Assembly: GCA_003117195.1 (NCBI GenBank)
Contig: BDSI01000016.1
Span: 124,001 to 188,000 of the forward strand
Length of the DNA stretch: 64,000 nt
Direction of reading: 5' to 3'
DNA from: Eudorina sp. 2006-703-Eu-15
Taxonomy: Eukaryota > Chlorophyta > Chlorophyceae > Chlamydomonadales > Volvocaceae
Made by a program: the position numbers and the translations under genes. The notes beneath the pieces are model-generated. The model ran no database searches. It was not told where the DNA came from and saw nothing but the letters and a program-made list of their open reading frames with translations. This document shows, piece after piece, positions 11,443-23,400 of the stretch. Each line of letters starts with the position of its first letter. Within the stretch, counting starts at the first letter, position 1.

Positions 11443-14400
11443 ATGGCGTCGGCTAAAAAAACTGTACATTTACCCGATGAGCTGGAGGTCAGCCCGAGAG
11501 GTCAAGAAACATCAATCAGCTGGCTGGCCAACTCTACGTCTGCGAACTTATCGCGCCTTGTCCGCGAGGTCTCGCCGGAGCGCGTTACCATGTGGCGTGA
11601 GTCCACGTTCCGAGGCGAGCAAGTCACAGACGTCCCCACCACCTCGGCATCGATGCAACCGCAGCTGCTGCACCAGCATCAGCAGCAGCAGCAGCTCAGG
11701 CAGCGGCGCAAGCAGGCCCGCTCCCAACCGGACCCCTCCAGCTCGGACCGTCAGGGCCCAAGCAACTGTGAGTTGGGGGGTGGGAGATGGGAAGTCACCC
11801 CGCCCGAGTCAGCCGTCTCGGCACGGGCTGATAAAAGGGGGCCCTCCGGGTCATTCCGCACTAGCCCGGCCACCGGTAATCCCCCGCGCGGGGAGGAACA
11901 GGGTCAACAACACAATCCAACAGGTGGCGATCCGGTGGCGGTCGAGCGAACGGCAGCCTGCTTCCGGCTGATGTACCCGACTGCTGCAGCTAGAGCTGTG
12001 CCATCCTTATCTTTCTGCCTCACCGATCTCCGACTGACCCAACCCAACCCGAATCAGCCACATCCCCATCATCCCAACCGGCATGACCCTTCCTCACCCT
12101 TCCTCACCCTTCCTCACCCTTCCTCACCCTTCCTCACCCTTCCTCACCCTTCCTGTCCCCCCCTTCTCCCCCTCCCCCGGTCAGTTACTAAGCTACCCGA
12201 CATCCAGAACAAGCCCCACAGCCTGCCCACCTCCCCCGCCGGCAGCACCCGCCCGCCCCGCCACCACCGGACCGGCAGCCACGCTGCCACCGCCACCGCC
12301 ACCGCCACCGCCGCCGGAAACCGCGCCAGCCTCACCGGCCTCGGCTCCGGCGGCATGCCGTCCTTCATCGCGGGTGCCACCGTCGCCGGACCGCTGTCGG
12401 GGATGCGCCCCGTGGGCAGCAACACAGCCGTCACCGCCGCTGCACTGTTCGCGCTGTCCGCCGGGCAGACCATCACCGCTGCCAGCATAGCCTACACCGC
12501 CGGAAACGGAACCATTATAAGTTCGAACAGCGGGGGCTACGCGGGGGCTGTCGGTGCCCCCGGCGGCGGCGGCGGCGCCGTACAAGTGGCGGTCGGCGGC
12601 AGCGCCGGCAGCGGGGCCGAGGCGGGGCCCGCGGGGGCGGCGCCTGGCGGCGGCGCCGGAGGCGCCGCCGTCGCTGCCGCCAGCGGGGGCGGCGGCGGCG
12701 CGGGCCTTATTCAGCCCCAGGTCAGCGGCACCACTGTGCGGGCGTTGAGCAGCGGCGGCGACGGGACCGGCGGGATGGGGCTGGAGGACGAGGGCGGAGG
12801 AGGTGGCGGCGCCGGCGGAGGCGGGGTCGTGGGGGCCGCAGCCGCCTTCGGGGAGCTGCTGCCGCTGGAGGCGCAGCTGGCGGAGGATGAGCGCATCCGC
12901 AACCGCCTGGTCAGCCTGCCCAACATCGTGTGCCGCAGCGCCAACGGGGACGTCTTCCTCGTGGATCTAGGGTGAGGGGGATGGGTGTAGGGATTGGGGC
13001 GGTGATAGGGGTTGGGGGGGTGGGTTACAGGGGGAGTGGTTGGGTACAGGGGAGTGGCGGGGTACAGGAAATTGGTATACATGCTGGAACTACAGCGCAG
13101 TAGAGGTCCGGTGGGCTGAGGTAGAATGTGAGGGTGGGGGCTGGTGTCGGGGGAAGGGGAAGAGGAATTGGTGAAGGGGACGGGCCGGAGCCCCTCACCA
13201 AACCCCAGCCCATGCCTTCCCCCCTCCCCGCCCCTCCCAACGACTCGGTGCGTCTTTTCCCTTACATCTCCTCCCCTACCCCCACGACCCCTCTCATGGG
13301 TGGTTCTGGGTTGACTCTTTTCAACAACGTACCATCTGCCCAACGCGGGTCCCTCGTCGACCCCCTTGATCGTTGACCCCCCTTGTCAACGCGCCCACAT
13401 CGCATGCCACCCCCCCTGGTGCGACGCAGCAACGTCCAAGCGATGCTCCACAAACGGGAGCTGGGGGAGGAGGGCCTCGCCATCCTCAACCGCCTGACTC
13501 CCTCCCTGGCGCACTCCCTGGGCAGCGGCGGCAGCAGCCCCCGCGGCGACGCCAGCCGCCGCCGCCGCCGCGGGCATCTCTCCCGCCGCGCCGCCCTCGC
13601 CCGCGACCCGCAAGGCGACGACGACGGCGGCGGGCACGGTGGTGGCGGCGGCGGCGGCGGGCCGTCGCCGACGCGGAGCTCCTCCTCCCGCCACCTCAAC
13701 AGCTCGCCGCTGGCGCGGAGCGGCTCGATGGCGCCGGGGCGCAGCCGCGCCGCAGCCGCCGCGGCGGCGGCGGCGCTGCACCGCGGTCACCTGGGGTCAA
13801 TCAGTACGGCAGAGCGGGATCCGCTGATGGAGGCGGACCTGGAGCGCCACGTGGCGGCGACGGAGGCGCTGGTGGAGGAGCGGCGGCGGCAGCTCCAAGA
13901 GGACTGGCGGCAGGGCAGGATGATTGCCGCCAACCCGGCGGCGGCGGCGCGGGAGATGGAGGAGGCCAAACGCGCCGCCGCCATCGAGTTCACCGTCAGC
14001 AGGTTCGTGCCGCGGCGGTTGGCGTTGATGGCGCTGAACATGCCGCCGGAGGCCGCCGGAGGCGGCGGCGGCGGCGGCGCCGCCGCGGCGGCGGCGGGCG
14101 GCGAACATGGCGTCGGGGCGGCGGACGGCGACGGCAGCGGCGCGGCGGGGGCGGACGAGGAGGGCGGCGAGGGCAAGCACAGCCCGCACCCGCCGGGCGG
14201 GGCGGTGTTTGGGAAGGCGTTCAAGGCGGGGGCGCAACCCCACCAGCAGCATCACTGGAAGAACCTGCAGGTACGGCGCGTGGTCGACGCGTGGTGGTCA
14301 ACGTTGCTGGGTGGTTGGTTACCTGTCGTCCATTTAGTTGTTCAGTTAGTGGTAACGGACGTATGTCGGAAGGACCGTTAGGCAAAGCCCGCGGTGCGTA

Positions 14401-17400
14401 ATGGGAGTGGTGGTGGCGCCGAAGGATAAGAGATGGAGCGGATGTTGATTCCAAGGGGTACGCTATAAGACGGGGGAAGAGGAGAGGAGAGGAGAAGAGA
14501 GGGGAGGGGCGATGGCCAGTCGCGGGTGGCTGCACAGGTTGAGGTGGGTTGGGGAATTCGTAAGGGGGGGAGGGGGTGTAAGGGGTGAAAAAGAAAAGAG
14601 AAACCAATACGCACAACCCACAAACCCAAACCCGGGCACAACACCGGAGGTTAGGGGTGCTGGGAGCCGCCAGAACGCCGAAACACCTCCCCCCCCAAAC
14701 ACACGCGCATGACTCCTGCCCCTGCTCCACCAACTCCCCTCCCCCGCCCTCACCACGCACACAACCCTCCCCCCTCCCCCCTCCCCCCTCCCCCCTCCCC
14801 CGCCCCACACACGCACACACGCCCCAACCCCAGGCTGGCATCGACCGGTTGTACGACAAACTGCCGTTCATGAGTAACTGGGTGTCCACCATCAAGAAGC
14901 TGCACCGGGAGGAGAACGGCGGCTGGGACGGGCTCATACACGGCGTGGACGAGCTGTACGTCAAGGGACGAGAAGAGCACCAGGGCACGAGTGAGTGTAC
15001 GACCTTCCCCCCAGATGTACGACCGATTGTGTTCGTGTGTCGGGTGTGTCTCGTCCCGGGCCAACCCCCCCCCCCCAACCCCCCTTCCTCCTCATCCATC
15101 CTCGGAGCTGCGCCAATCGGGGGCGCTGGTGCCGCGGCTCAGGCTCCGGCCCCCGTCCCACCGCGTCCCCGGGTTCCGCCCCCTACGCGCCCCTGGCCGG
15201 TCCGTAGTTCTCCCCGGCCCGGCCCCCTTGCCGTCGGCCCTGCAGGGGGAACTCGCCCGGCACCTCTTGTCCACTGATTCCAACCCTCCCCTCCTGGCGT
15301 TAGCGCAGTTTGAGATGTCTACCTGTTCCAACCCTCCCCTCACCGCCTCTCCCCGTCCGCCCCACCTCCGCGGCCACCTGAGGGCGGACGGGGGAGGCGG
15401 TACAAGGGCTGGGTGGTGCTGCTACTGCCGCTGCTGCCCTTCCTCCTGCACCCGCCATCCGCCGGGTCTTGGTTTTGCCTCCTCACCCGTCCCCCGCCAC
15501 CCCCTGGCCCCCCGCCACCCCGCCCACCCCCCCAGACATCTACGTGCTCAAATGCCACGAGCTCGGGGTGACGCCCAGCACGCAGGTAGGCGGGTCGGCG
15601 GTGGGCCGGTGGGTCAACGGACCCGTGGGTCAGTGGGTGGTTGGGTTGGACCCCTCCTGAACCCCCCTTCCTTCCCTGCCGTCATTCACATACAATGACA
15701 TACAGCTTATCTCCGAACCCGTCAAGAGCTCCCGTATGTAGTGTTTGTATTCACCACACACTTCCATGTCGTTGTCCCCTCCCCCGCTCCCCCCCCCTCC
15801 CAATCCTCCCCTCCCTTTCTTCACCGGACCTTTGCGCTGGCAGCAGCGCAGCTTGAATATGTCTACCGATTTCCTGTACCCCCCTCCCACCTCCTCCCCC
15901 TTCTCCCCCTCCTCCCCCTTCCCCCTTTCTTTTTTCAATTTAACCCCTTCCTCCCCCCCTCCGACCCCCTCCGCCCCCTCCTCCCGCCCCCCCGCTGCAG
16001 GTGATCCAGCAGCTGTCCTCCGCGGAGGCCAACATGGCGCACTGCCACCTGGGCCGCCAGGGGGCCGCGGCGCTGAGGCACGCGCTGTCCGCCAACGTCA
16101 CCATCACCCACCTCAACCTGCAGGACAACCACCTGGACGCAACGGTGGGCGCAGGACAACCACCGCGTACCCCGTGGCGGTTGGGCGGTTGGGAGCGGTT
16201 AGGATTGGTCAGTTGGGATATGATCAAGATGACCCCTTACCCTCGAAGGGCAGATGCTTGTTCTCTGACAGCACCGACCCATCACCGTCTCCGACACACC
16301 GCACCCAGAGTCTCCCAGGGCCCCCCCTATGTGTCAATAAAGACAACGAAATCGCGAAACAATCACCGATTGCGTAGTAGTTGTCCGGTTGGCCGACGTC
16401 GCCGTCCCCCCCCCTCGCCGTTGGTCCTCCATACCTTCTTCCCACCGCCCATTTGTACGGCATCCTCCACCGAGGCCCGACAGACCCCGCTGGGACACCC
16501 CGCACGCTCACGCCCCGCCCTCCCTCCCCTCTCCGGTGCGGATGAAAGGTGCCGCCTTCAAACCTCCCTGCCTTCCCCCCGCCTCCCCCTTGGCCGCCCC
16601 CTGCCTCCCTCCTCTCCCCCCCTCCGCCGCGCGAAGGGCCTGGACAGCATCCTGGCCGGGCTGTACAGCGGGACCATGGCGAAGCAGCCCCGGGCGCGGA
16701 AGCTCCTGGAGAAACGGATCCAAAACGCCGCCAACACGCTCGCCTCCGCCGTCAACGGCACCAGCGGCGGCGGCGGAGCCGCCGCCACCGCCACCGCCAC
16801 CATCATCCACGCAGCCGGCGGCCCCCGCGGCGGCGGCAGCGCCGCTGCCTCCACGGCCCTCTCCGGGCCGCCCAGCCCCATCGGCAGCCCCGCGGCGGCG
16901 GGGCGCCTGGGCGCGGCGGCGTTCGCCTCCTCGCCGCCGCGGCGGTCGGCGCCCGGCGACCTCAACGTGCGGCTCATCCCCGCGCACCTGGCGAAGGAGC
17001 AGGAGCAGCGGCGGCGGGCGGAGGAGGAGCGGTTGCGGGAGGAGGAGCGGATGCGCGCGCAGATGGAGGCGGCCAGGGCGACCCAGGAGGCGGGCGGGCT
17101 GCAGGACACGCCGGAGTGGCTGCGGCTGATCAACGACTCCGTGGGGTGAGGGCGCGGCGGAGGCTGGTGGGGGGCGGTTGGGCGGTGGGCGGTTGGGCGG
17201 TGGGCGAGGGAGGGGCGGCGGGCGGTCTCGCCGTCGTCAAGGGGCGAGGGGCGGGCGAGATGGTGGCGAAACTGAGTGAGAGGGAGGGCGGCGGGCGGAC
17301 TGCTGGACTACGGTATCCATCGGGAAACGTGGCGGAAAACCGCAGTCCGCCGCGCTGTGGTTCTACCTCAAAAAGAAGTGGGTGGGTCATGGGGCGGGAT

Positions 17401-20400
17401 TGGGTTGCGGGGAGCGTCAACTACCGTATGGCTTCCTCCTCCAGCTTCCTGGGGGGCCTGGGAGCTTGGGAAGGGGCAACACCCATCACAACCCTCCCCC
17501 CAACTCCCTCACCCCTGGTCACCTCACTGGTGACCCGCTGCATCCCCCAGACACAGTCCGCCCTCTCCAGGCCCCGCCCCGGCCTCTTCACTCCCACCGC
17601 CGCGCCCAACTCCGCCCCCTCCCCCCAAACGCCCACCTCCCCCCAAACTCCCCCTCCCCCCCAACGCCCCCGGCACTCAGGGGCAAGACCGGGGCCGCAC
17701 ACGGCGGCGGCCTCCACGTCATGATGCCCGGTCGCAAGCAGGGCGTACCGGCCCAACCGACAACCACCAACCGCCTCACCTGCGCCATCACCTCCCTGGA
17801 CCTGTCCAACAACCCACTGGGCATCAACGGCGTCCGCGCGCTGGCGGACCTGCTGGACCCGACCGTCACGCCGTACCAGGTACGACCGAAGTGCCGCTAT
17901 GTCGTACATCGCTCACACGCGATGCTGAGGCGCGCGCGCGCCCCTCCGCGCTCCTGTCCTGCAGTACCACATGGGGGTACCGTACATGTAAGATGTAACC
18001 TCAAATCTATCACCGGGTTGCGTGCATCGATGCCAACGGTATTGCACGCGCACATACCGGTGTATTGCACGCGCACATGCATGTTGATATGCGTGCGTCC
18101 GTTCCTCCTTCCGTTCGTGTATCCTCACCCCCACTTCCGCCGGGGGTCCGCCGGCAGTTCGTGAAGCAGCTGCTGCTGAACAAGTGCGGCATCCCCGAGG
18201 GCGGCGGCCGCGCGCTGGCCATCGCGCTATCCCGCGGCAACACCCGACTGGCGGTGCTGGGGCTGTCCAACAACTCGCTGGGCAACGCCACCGCCTCCAT
18301 GTTCGGGGAGGTGCTGGCGCTGCCCAGCGGGCTGGAGGACCTGGACCTCAGCTGGAACCAGATCAAGGTGGGGTGGTTGGGGGCGGTTGGGGGCGGTTGG
18401 GGGGTTGGTTGGAGGGTGGTTGATGCGGATTGGTTGGAGGTGGTTGGTGCGGTTTGGTTCAGTTTCCGGGGGGCTGGAGGACCTGGACCTCAGTACTCAT
18501 TCCATGCCGCGTTGCGACTACCGACCTACCCACCCACCCACCGACTCACACCTCCACTTCCCCACCCTACCGACCCGCCCACCCCACCCATACACCCCCC
18601 CGCAGTCCGAGGGCGCCCGCGCCCTGTCCGAGGGCGTGGCCCAGAACAACACCCTCACCCGCCTGAACCTGTCCTGGAACGGGCTGGAGAACCCGGGGGT
18701 GGAGGCGCTGGGCGCCATGCTGCTGCGCAACGAGTCGCTCACCTCCCTGGACCTCACCAACACGCGCATGGGCGCGGAGGCGTGTCTCATGTTGGCGGAG
18801 GGCATTCGGGTGGGTCGGGTGTGTGGGTTGTGTGTGTTGGGGGGGTGTGCGCTGTGTATGGGTGCGTGTGTGTATGGGTGCGTGTATGTATCGATGCGCT
18901 GTGTTGTGTGTGTAAAAGATAACTGAGCCGCGGGACGCGAAGTCCAGCGTAATAGTCGGTGTCGGTGTTGTGTGTGTTAGGGTCTGTGTACAGGTGTGGG
19001 GGGGGAGGGGGGGCGCGGGGAAAAGAGGGGCTTTCGGGATCAGGGCGTGTGGGTTTGTGGGTCGGGGCCCCCGGGCGGCTGGCCCCGTGATCGCAGCTGG
19101 GCCTTATGGCGGGTGTCAAGAGTGGATGCGGTGCTTTGACACACACGCACTCCCTCTCTGTCGCTGCCCTACCTCTTTTTGTCAATAAGGACAGCGAAAC
19201 CGCAAAAGAGCAACAAACCGATAACCGCCGACCGCCGATAATCGCTGCCCTCCCCCCTCCTTCCCTCTCCCCTCCTCAGAACAACCACACGTTGGAGGCG
19301 CTCATCCTCAACGGCAACTCGGTGGGCGATGACGGCGCGCGCTTCCTCATGGACGCCATCAAGTGCAACAGCTCCCTCAAGTACCTGGGGCTGCAGGTGC
19401 GGCGAGTTGTTTTTTAAGGGGGGGGGAAGGGGGCGGGGGGAGAGAATGAGGGGGGCCACGCCGCGCAACGGCGTCCGCGACCGCCCCGACAACTGCTACC
19501 CACCCATGCGGTACCTTTTCTGTTCGGTTGCGCTGTCTTGATTGTCGTAAGGGAGGACGGGCGGGGGGTGGGGTGGGGTGGGGGTGTTACATATGCGGCG
19601 GACACGCGTCCCCTCGTCTGCAACCGCCCGTGCCCTGTCCCGACTCCCAACAAACCCAATACACACACACGCACACACACACGCACACACGTACTGCGGT
19701 CCAGCTCCCGTATACACACAAACCGTATCCCCCCCTCCTTCCCCGTCCCCCCCCCAGCAGCAGCATCAGCAGTGCAGTATAAATATCCTATACCCCCCGC
19801 CCTCGTCCCCCCCTCCCCCCAGCAGCAGCAGTGCAGTATAAATATGCCTACCGATTTCCTGAAACCTCCCCTTCCCCTTCCCCCGCCCTCGTCCCCCACC
19901 CCCTCCCCCCCCCTCCCTCACCGCAGGGCACCAACATGTCCGCCGCCGCCCGGGGCAACACCCAGGCCGCCTCCTTCAACCCGCTCTCCCCGGACGGCTC
20001 CTACACGCTCAACCTGGAGGTGCCCACCGACCGGGCGGTGGCGCTGCAGCTGGCGCAGATGGACGCGGGGGCGGCCTCCGACCTGATGAAGAACATCAAA
20101 CTGAACGACCGGAACATCAGCAGCTGCAAGGCCATGCGCTGGCCGGACTGGTGAGTGGGGGGGGAGAGGGGGAGCTCAGAGGGGAGGAGGGGGGGAGGGG
20201 GGGAGATAGAAAGGAAGAACCAAACCCAGAGACGATGGGGGGGGCAGAGAGGGCGGCTGAGAGGGCGAGGTGCCGGGTCCTCCCAAGGTGTGCAGAGAGC
20301 TCGCGCACGTGTCCGAGTTTGGACACAACCACCCAACCGCCTCGCCCAACTGCCTCGCCCAACCTCCTTACGAAACCGCCTCAACCAACCGCCGCGCCCC

Positions 20401-23400
20401 AAACACTTCACAACACCCGCTGCCTCTTCGCGGGCGACCCCGGTTCTCAAGTCGCCCCAAGCCCCCACTCGCCATGCCCCGTTGCTCGAACTCGCCCGTG
20501 CATGTGTATGCGATTGCGTGACCGTGCCCCCCTCCCCCTCCCTCCCTCTCCCTCCCTCCCTTCCTCCCTCCCTCCCCCCTCCCACCTTCCCCCCAGCCTG
20601 CCGGTGTCCGGTGTGCTGTCCTGCGACTTCGTGAGCCGCCGCATGTCCAAGGTGATCGGGGTCATAGAGACCAAGAAGTTCGTGGCGCTGGCGGCGCAGT
20701 TCGGGTCGAGCTCCATGGCGGACAAGGAGAAGCTGGCACTGGTGGAGGTGGGTGGGGGGCCGTGGAGGGGACGTGGGGGAGGGGGCGGAGGTGGTGGAAG
20801 GTGGGGGAGGGGGGAAGGGGGGGAGGGGAGGGAAAGAGTGTGGAGATGGGCGGGGCGGACATACGTCCGTACCACAACGTCCGTACCGTTGTGGTAGCTG
20901 TTCGGCGCTGTTGTGCCGCGCTGTGTGTCCGTACATACCTCGCCACACCGCGTCCTGCCCTCCCTCCCTCTTTCTCCCCCTCCATCCCCTTCATATACCG
21001 ACGCCTGCCGGCCCGCCCCGCCCGCCCCGTCCGCCCTGCCCGCCCCGCCCTGCCCCGCCCTGCCCCGCCCCCCGCCCCGCAGGTGATGTCCCCCTTCAAC
21101 TACGTGCTGTGCCACCAAGCCGCCACCCTGCTGCGCACCTTCTCCATCGGCGACGAGATGGTGCTGGCGGCGGCGCTGCTGTTCACGCGCTGCGCCGACC
21201 TGGACGAGAACGTGACGGTGCTGACGGAGGCGCTGGGGGCGGAGGCGAGCACATACTCGCTGCAGCGGGTGCTGGGATGGTGGGTGGGATGGTTGGGGGT
21301 TACCTCGGTTTGTTGCCCTTTTGCGGTTTCGCTGTCGTTATTGACAAAAAGGGGGGGCCCGGCCGGGTTGGGAGTGGGGGGATGAGCGGGGGGCTGGGGA
21401 GCTGGGGGTCGGCCGGGGCCGCTCGGACGTGGGGCCAGGGGGGAGGGGTGGGGGGGGTGTTAAATTGAAAAAAGAAATAAACCCGAAGAACGAACCCGGG
21501 CACACCCAGCACAACTCAGTATACTTACGTGGCGCGGTACCTGCATAGCAACGGAAAGATAGAGACCGCGCGCGGGCGCGTGCGTGGCGGCGCGGCCGCG
21601 CTGCCGCCAGTGCAGTAACAAGCAAGAAGCGAACCCGACCGGGGGAGGGGGGGGGCGGGTGGGAAGAGGAGGGCGGGGTGGTGACATGGTGGTAAGGGGG
21701 TGCCGCTGTCGGCCAGTAAGAGGGGAGGGGTTGGTCTGCGGCTGCACAGACCTTCACAAACCTATCGTGTTGGCGGTCGGGTCGGGTCGGGTCCTACCAG
21801 GCCAGGTTGGGTCGGGAAGGGCTCTAGGGTGGGGCCGCGAGATAGGGGTGGGGGCCCTGAGACGGTGGTGAGAGTTCGCAGCGGCTCGTTCCGACACCGC
21901 CCGCGGTCCCCCCACCCCCCCACCCCCGATGCGGCCCCCCACCCCCCGATGCGGCCCCCCACCCCCGATGCGGCGACCTCCGACCAATCTCCTGTGCGCG
22001 GGGGCCCTCTCCCCTCCCGCCACGTCATGTCATGTCATGTCGTACGTCACCTAGGTACTCGTACCTCCGCTTCTCCAACCCCACGGGTCACTACGAGCTC
22101 GCGCTGTCCTCGCGCGTCCACGCCGCGCTGGCCACCCGCCTGAAGGACGTGTCGTACAGCGAGCCGGTGGACTGCCTCAACTGGCACAACATCATACACG
22201 ACCAGTACACAAAGGTCTCCAAGGTGGGTGCGGCGCGGTCTCGGTGTGCGAGAGAGTGTTTATTATACATAAAAATAATATATATACACTGCGCTGTACT
22301 ACGGCATTGTACGGTAGTGTACATGGTAGTGTACGACATTACACGGATTGTTAGAGGCAAGGACAAGGCGACGGCACTGCATCGGACACCTCTGCCCAGC
22401 TCAGCACAGAGTCCGGGGCGGCTCCCCTCGGGCCCGAACACACTCAAGCGATCCCCCTCCCTGACCCACACCCGCACCCGCACCCGCACCCGCACCCACA
22501 ACCACCCCTACGCACCCCCCCACCCCCCCACACCCGCCCGACAGACCTCCCCCAACTTCGGTCCACCCGAGGAGTGGAAGGGCATCGTCCCCCACGCCGG
22601 CACGCTGTCCTTTGATTACGTCAGCGGCTGCCTGGTTCCGGAGAACGCGCAGCCCATCAGCTTTGAGCTGCTGGACGAGGTGCTCACCAGCGATGTGAGG
22701 AAGGGGGGGAAAGGGCGGGGAGGGCGGGGAGGGAAGGGGAGGGGTATAGGAAATTGGGCCGAGGGGAGGGGTATAGGAAATTGGGCCGAGGGGAGGGGAG
22801 GGGAGGGGGTTTAGAGCCGTCAGGTAATGCCCAGGACGGGCCGAGGGGGAGGGGGATAGAAGAAATTGGTTATTGGACATGTGTTACCGCGGAGGGGGGA
22901 GGGGGAGGGCGATGGGGAGGTCGGCGGAGGGAGGACGGGGACTCGTCGCTGGCCGCAATCGCAGCACGAGATGGCGGAGGAGGGAGGCGGACAGCCTGAC
23001 GACACTAGGGATGAGGGCCGGCTGGCCAGAGGACTTCCAGGCCGTGTGCACCGTACCGCACCGTGCCGTACCGAGGGTACCGCCTCCTCGCCCCTGCCAT
23101 CCTGCCCCTCCCTCCCTCCCTTCATCTCCCTCCCCTTCCCCGTACCCGTCCTCCTCCGCGCAGCTGGGCATCGACCTGGACGGCTCCGGGCGGCCCATTC
23201 CGGCGCCCGACTTCGAGGTGGCCTCGCAGCAGGTGGCGAGGCTGCGGCCCGTGGTGTCTAACATGGCCTTCACCACGGCGCAGGTCAAGAAGCTGGTGGA
23301 GGCCTTCTCGGTGAGGGGGCGGGAGGGGCGGCGGGCTGGCAGCTGGCGGTTGGCGGGCGGCTTTGGGGAGGCTGCTCCGGGTGGGCGCTTAAGGGAGGGA

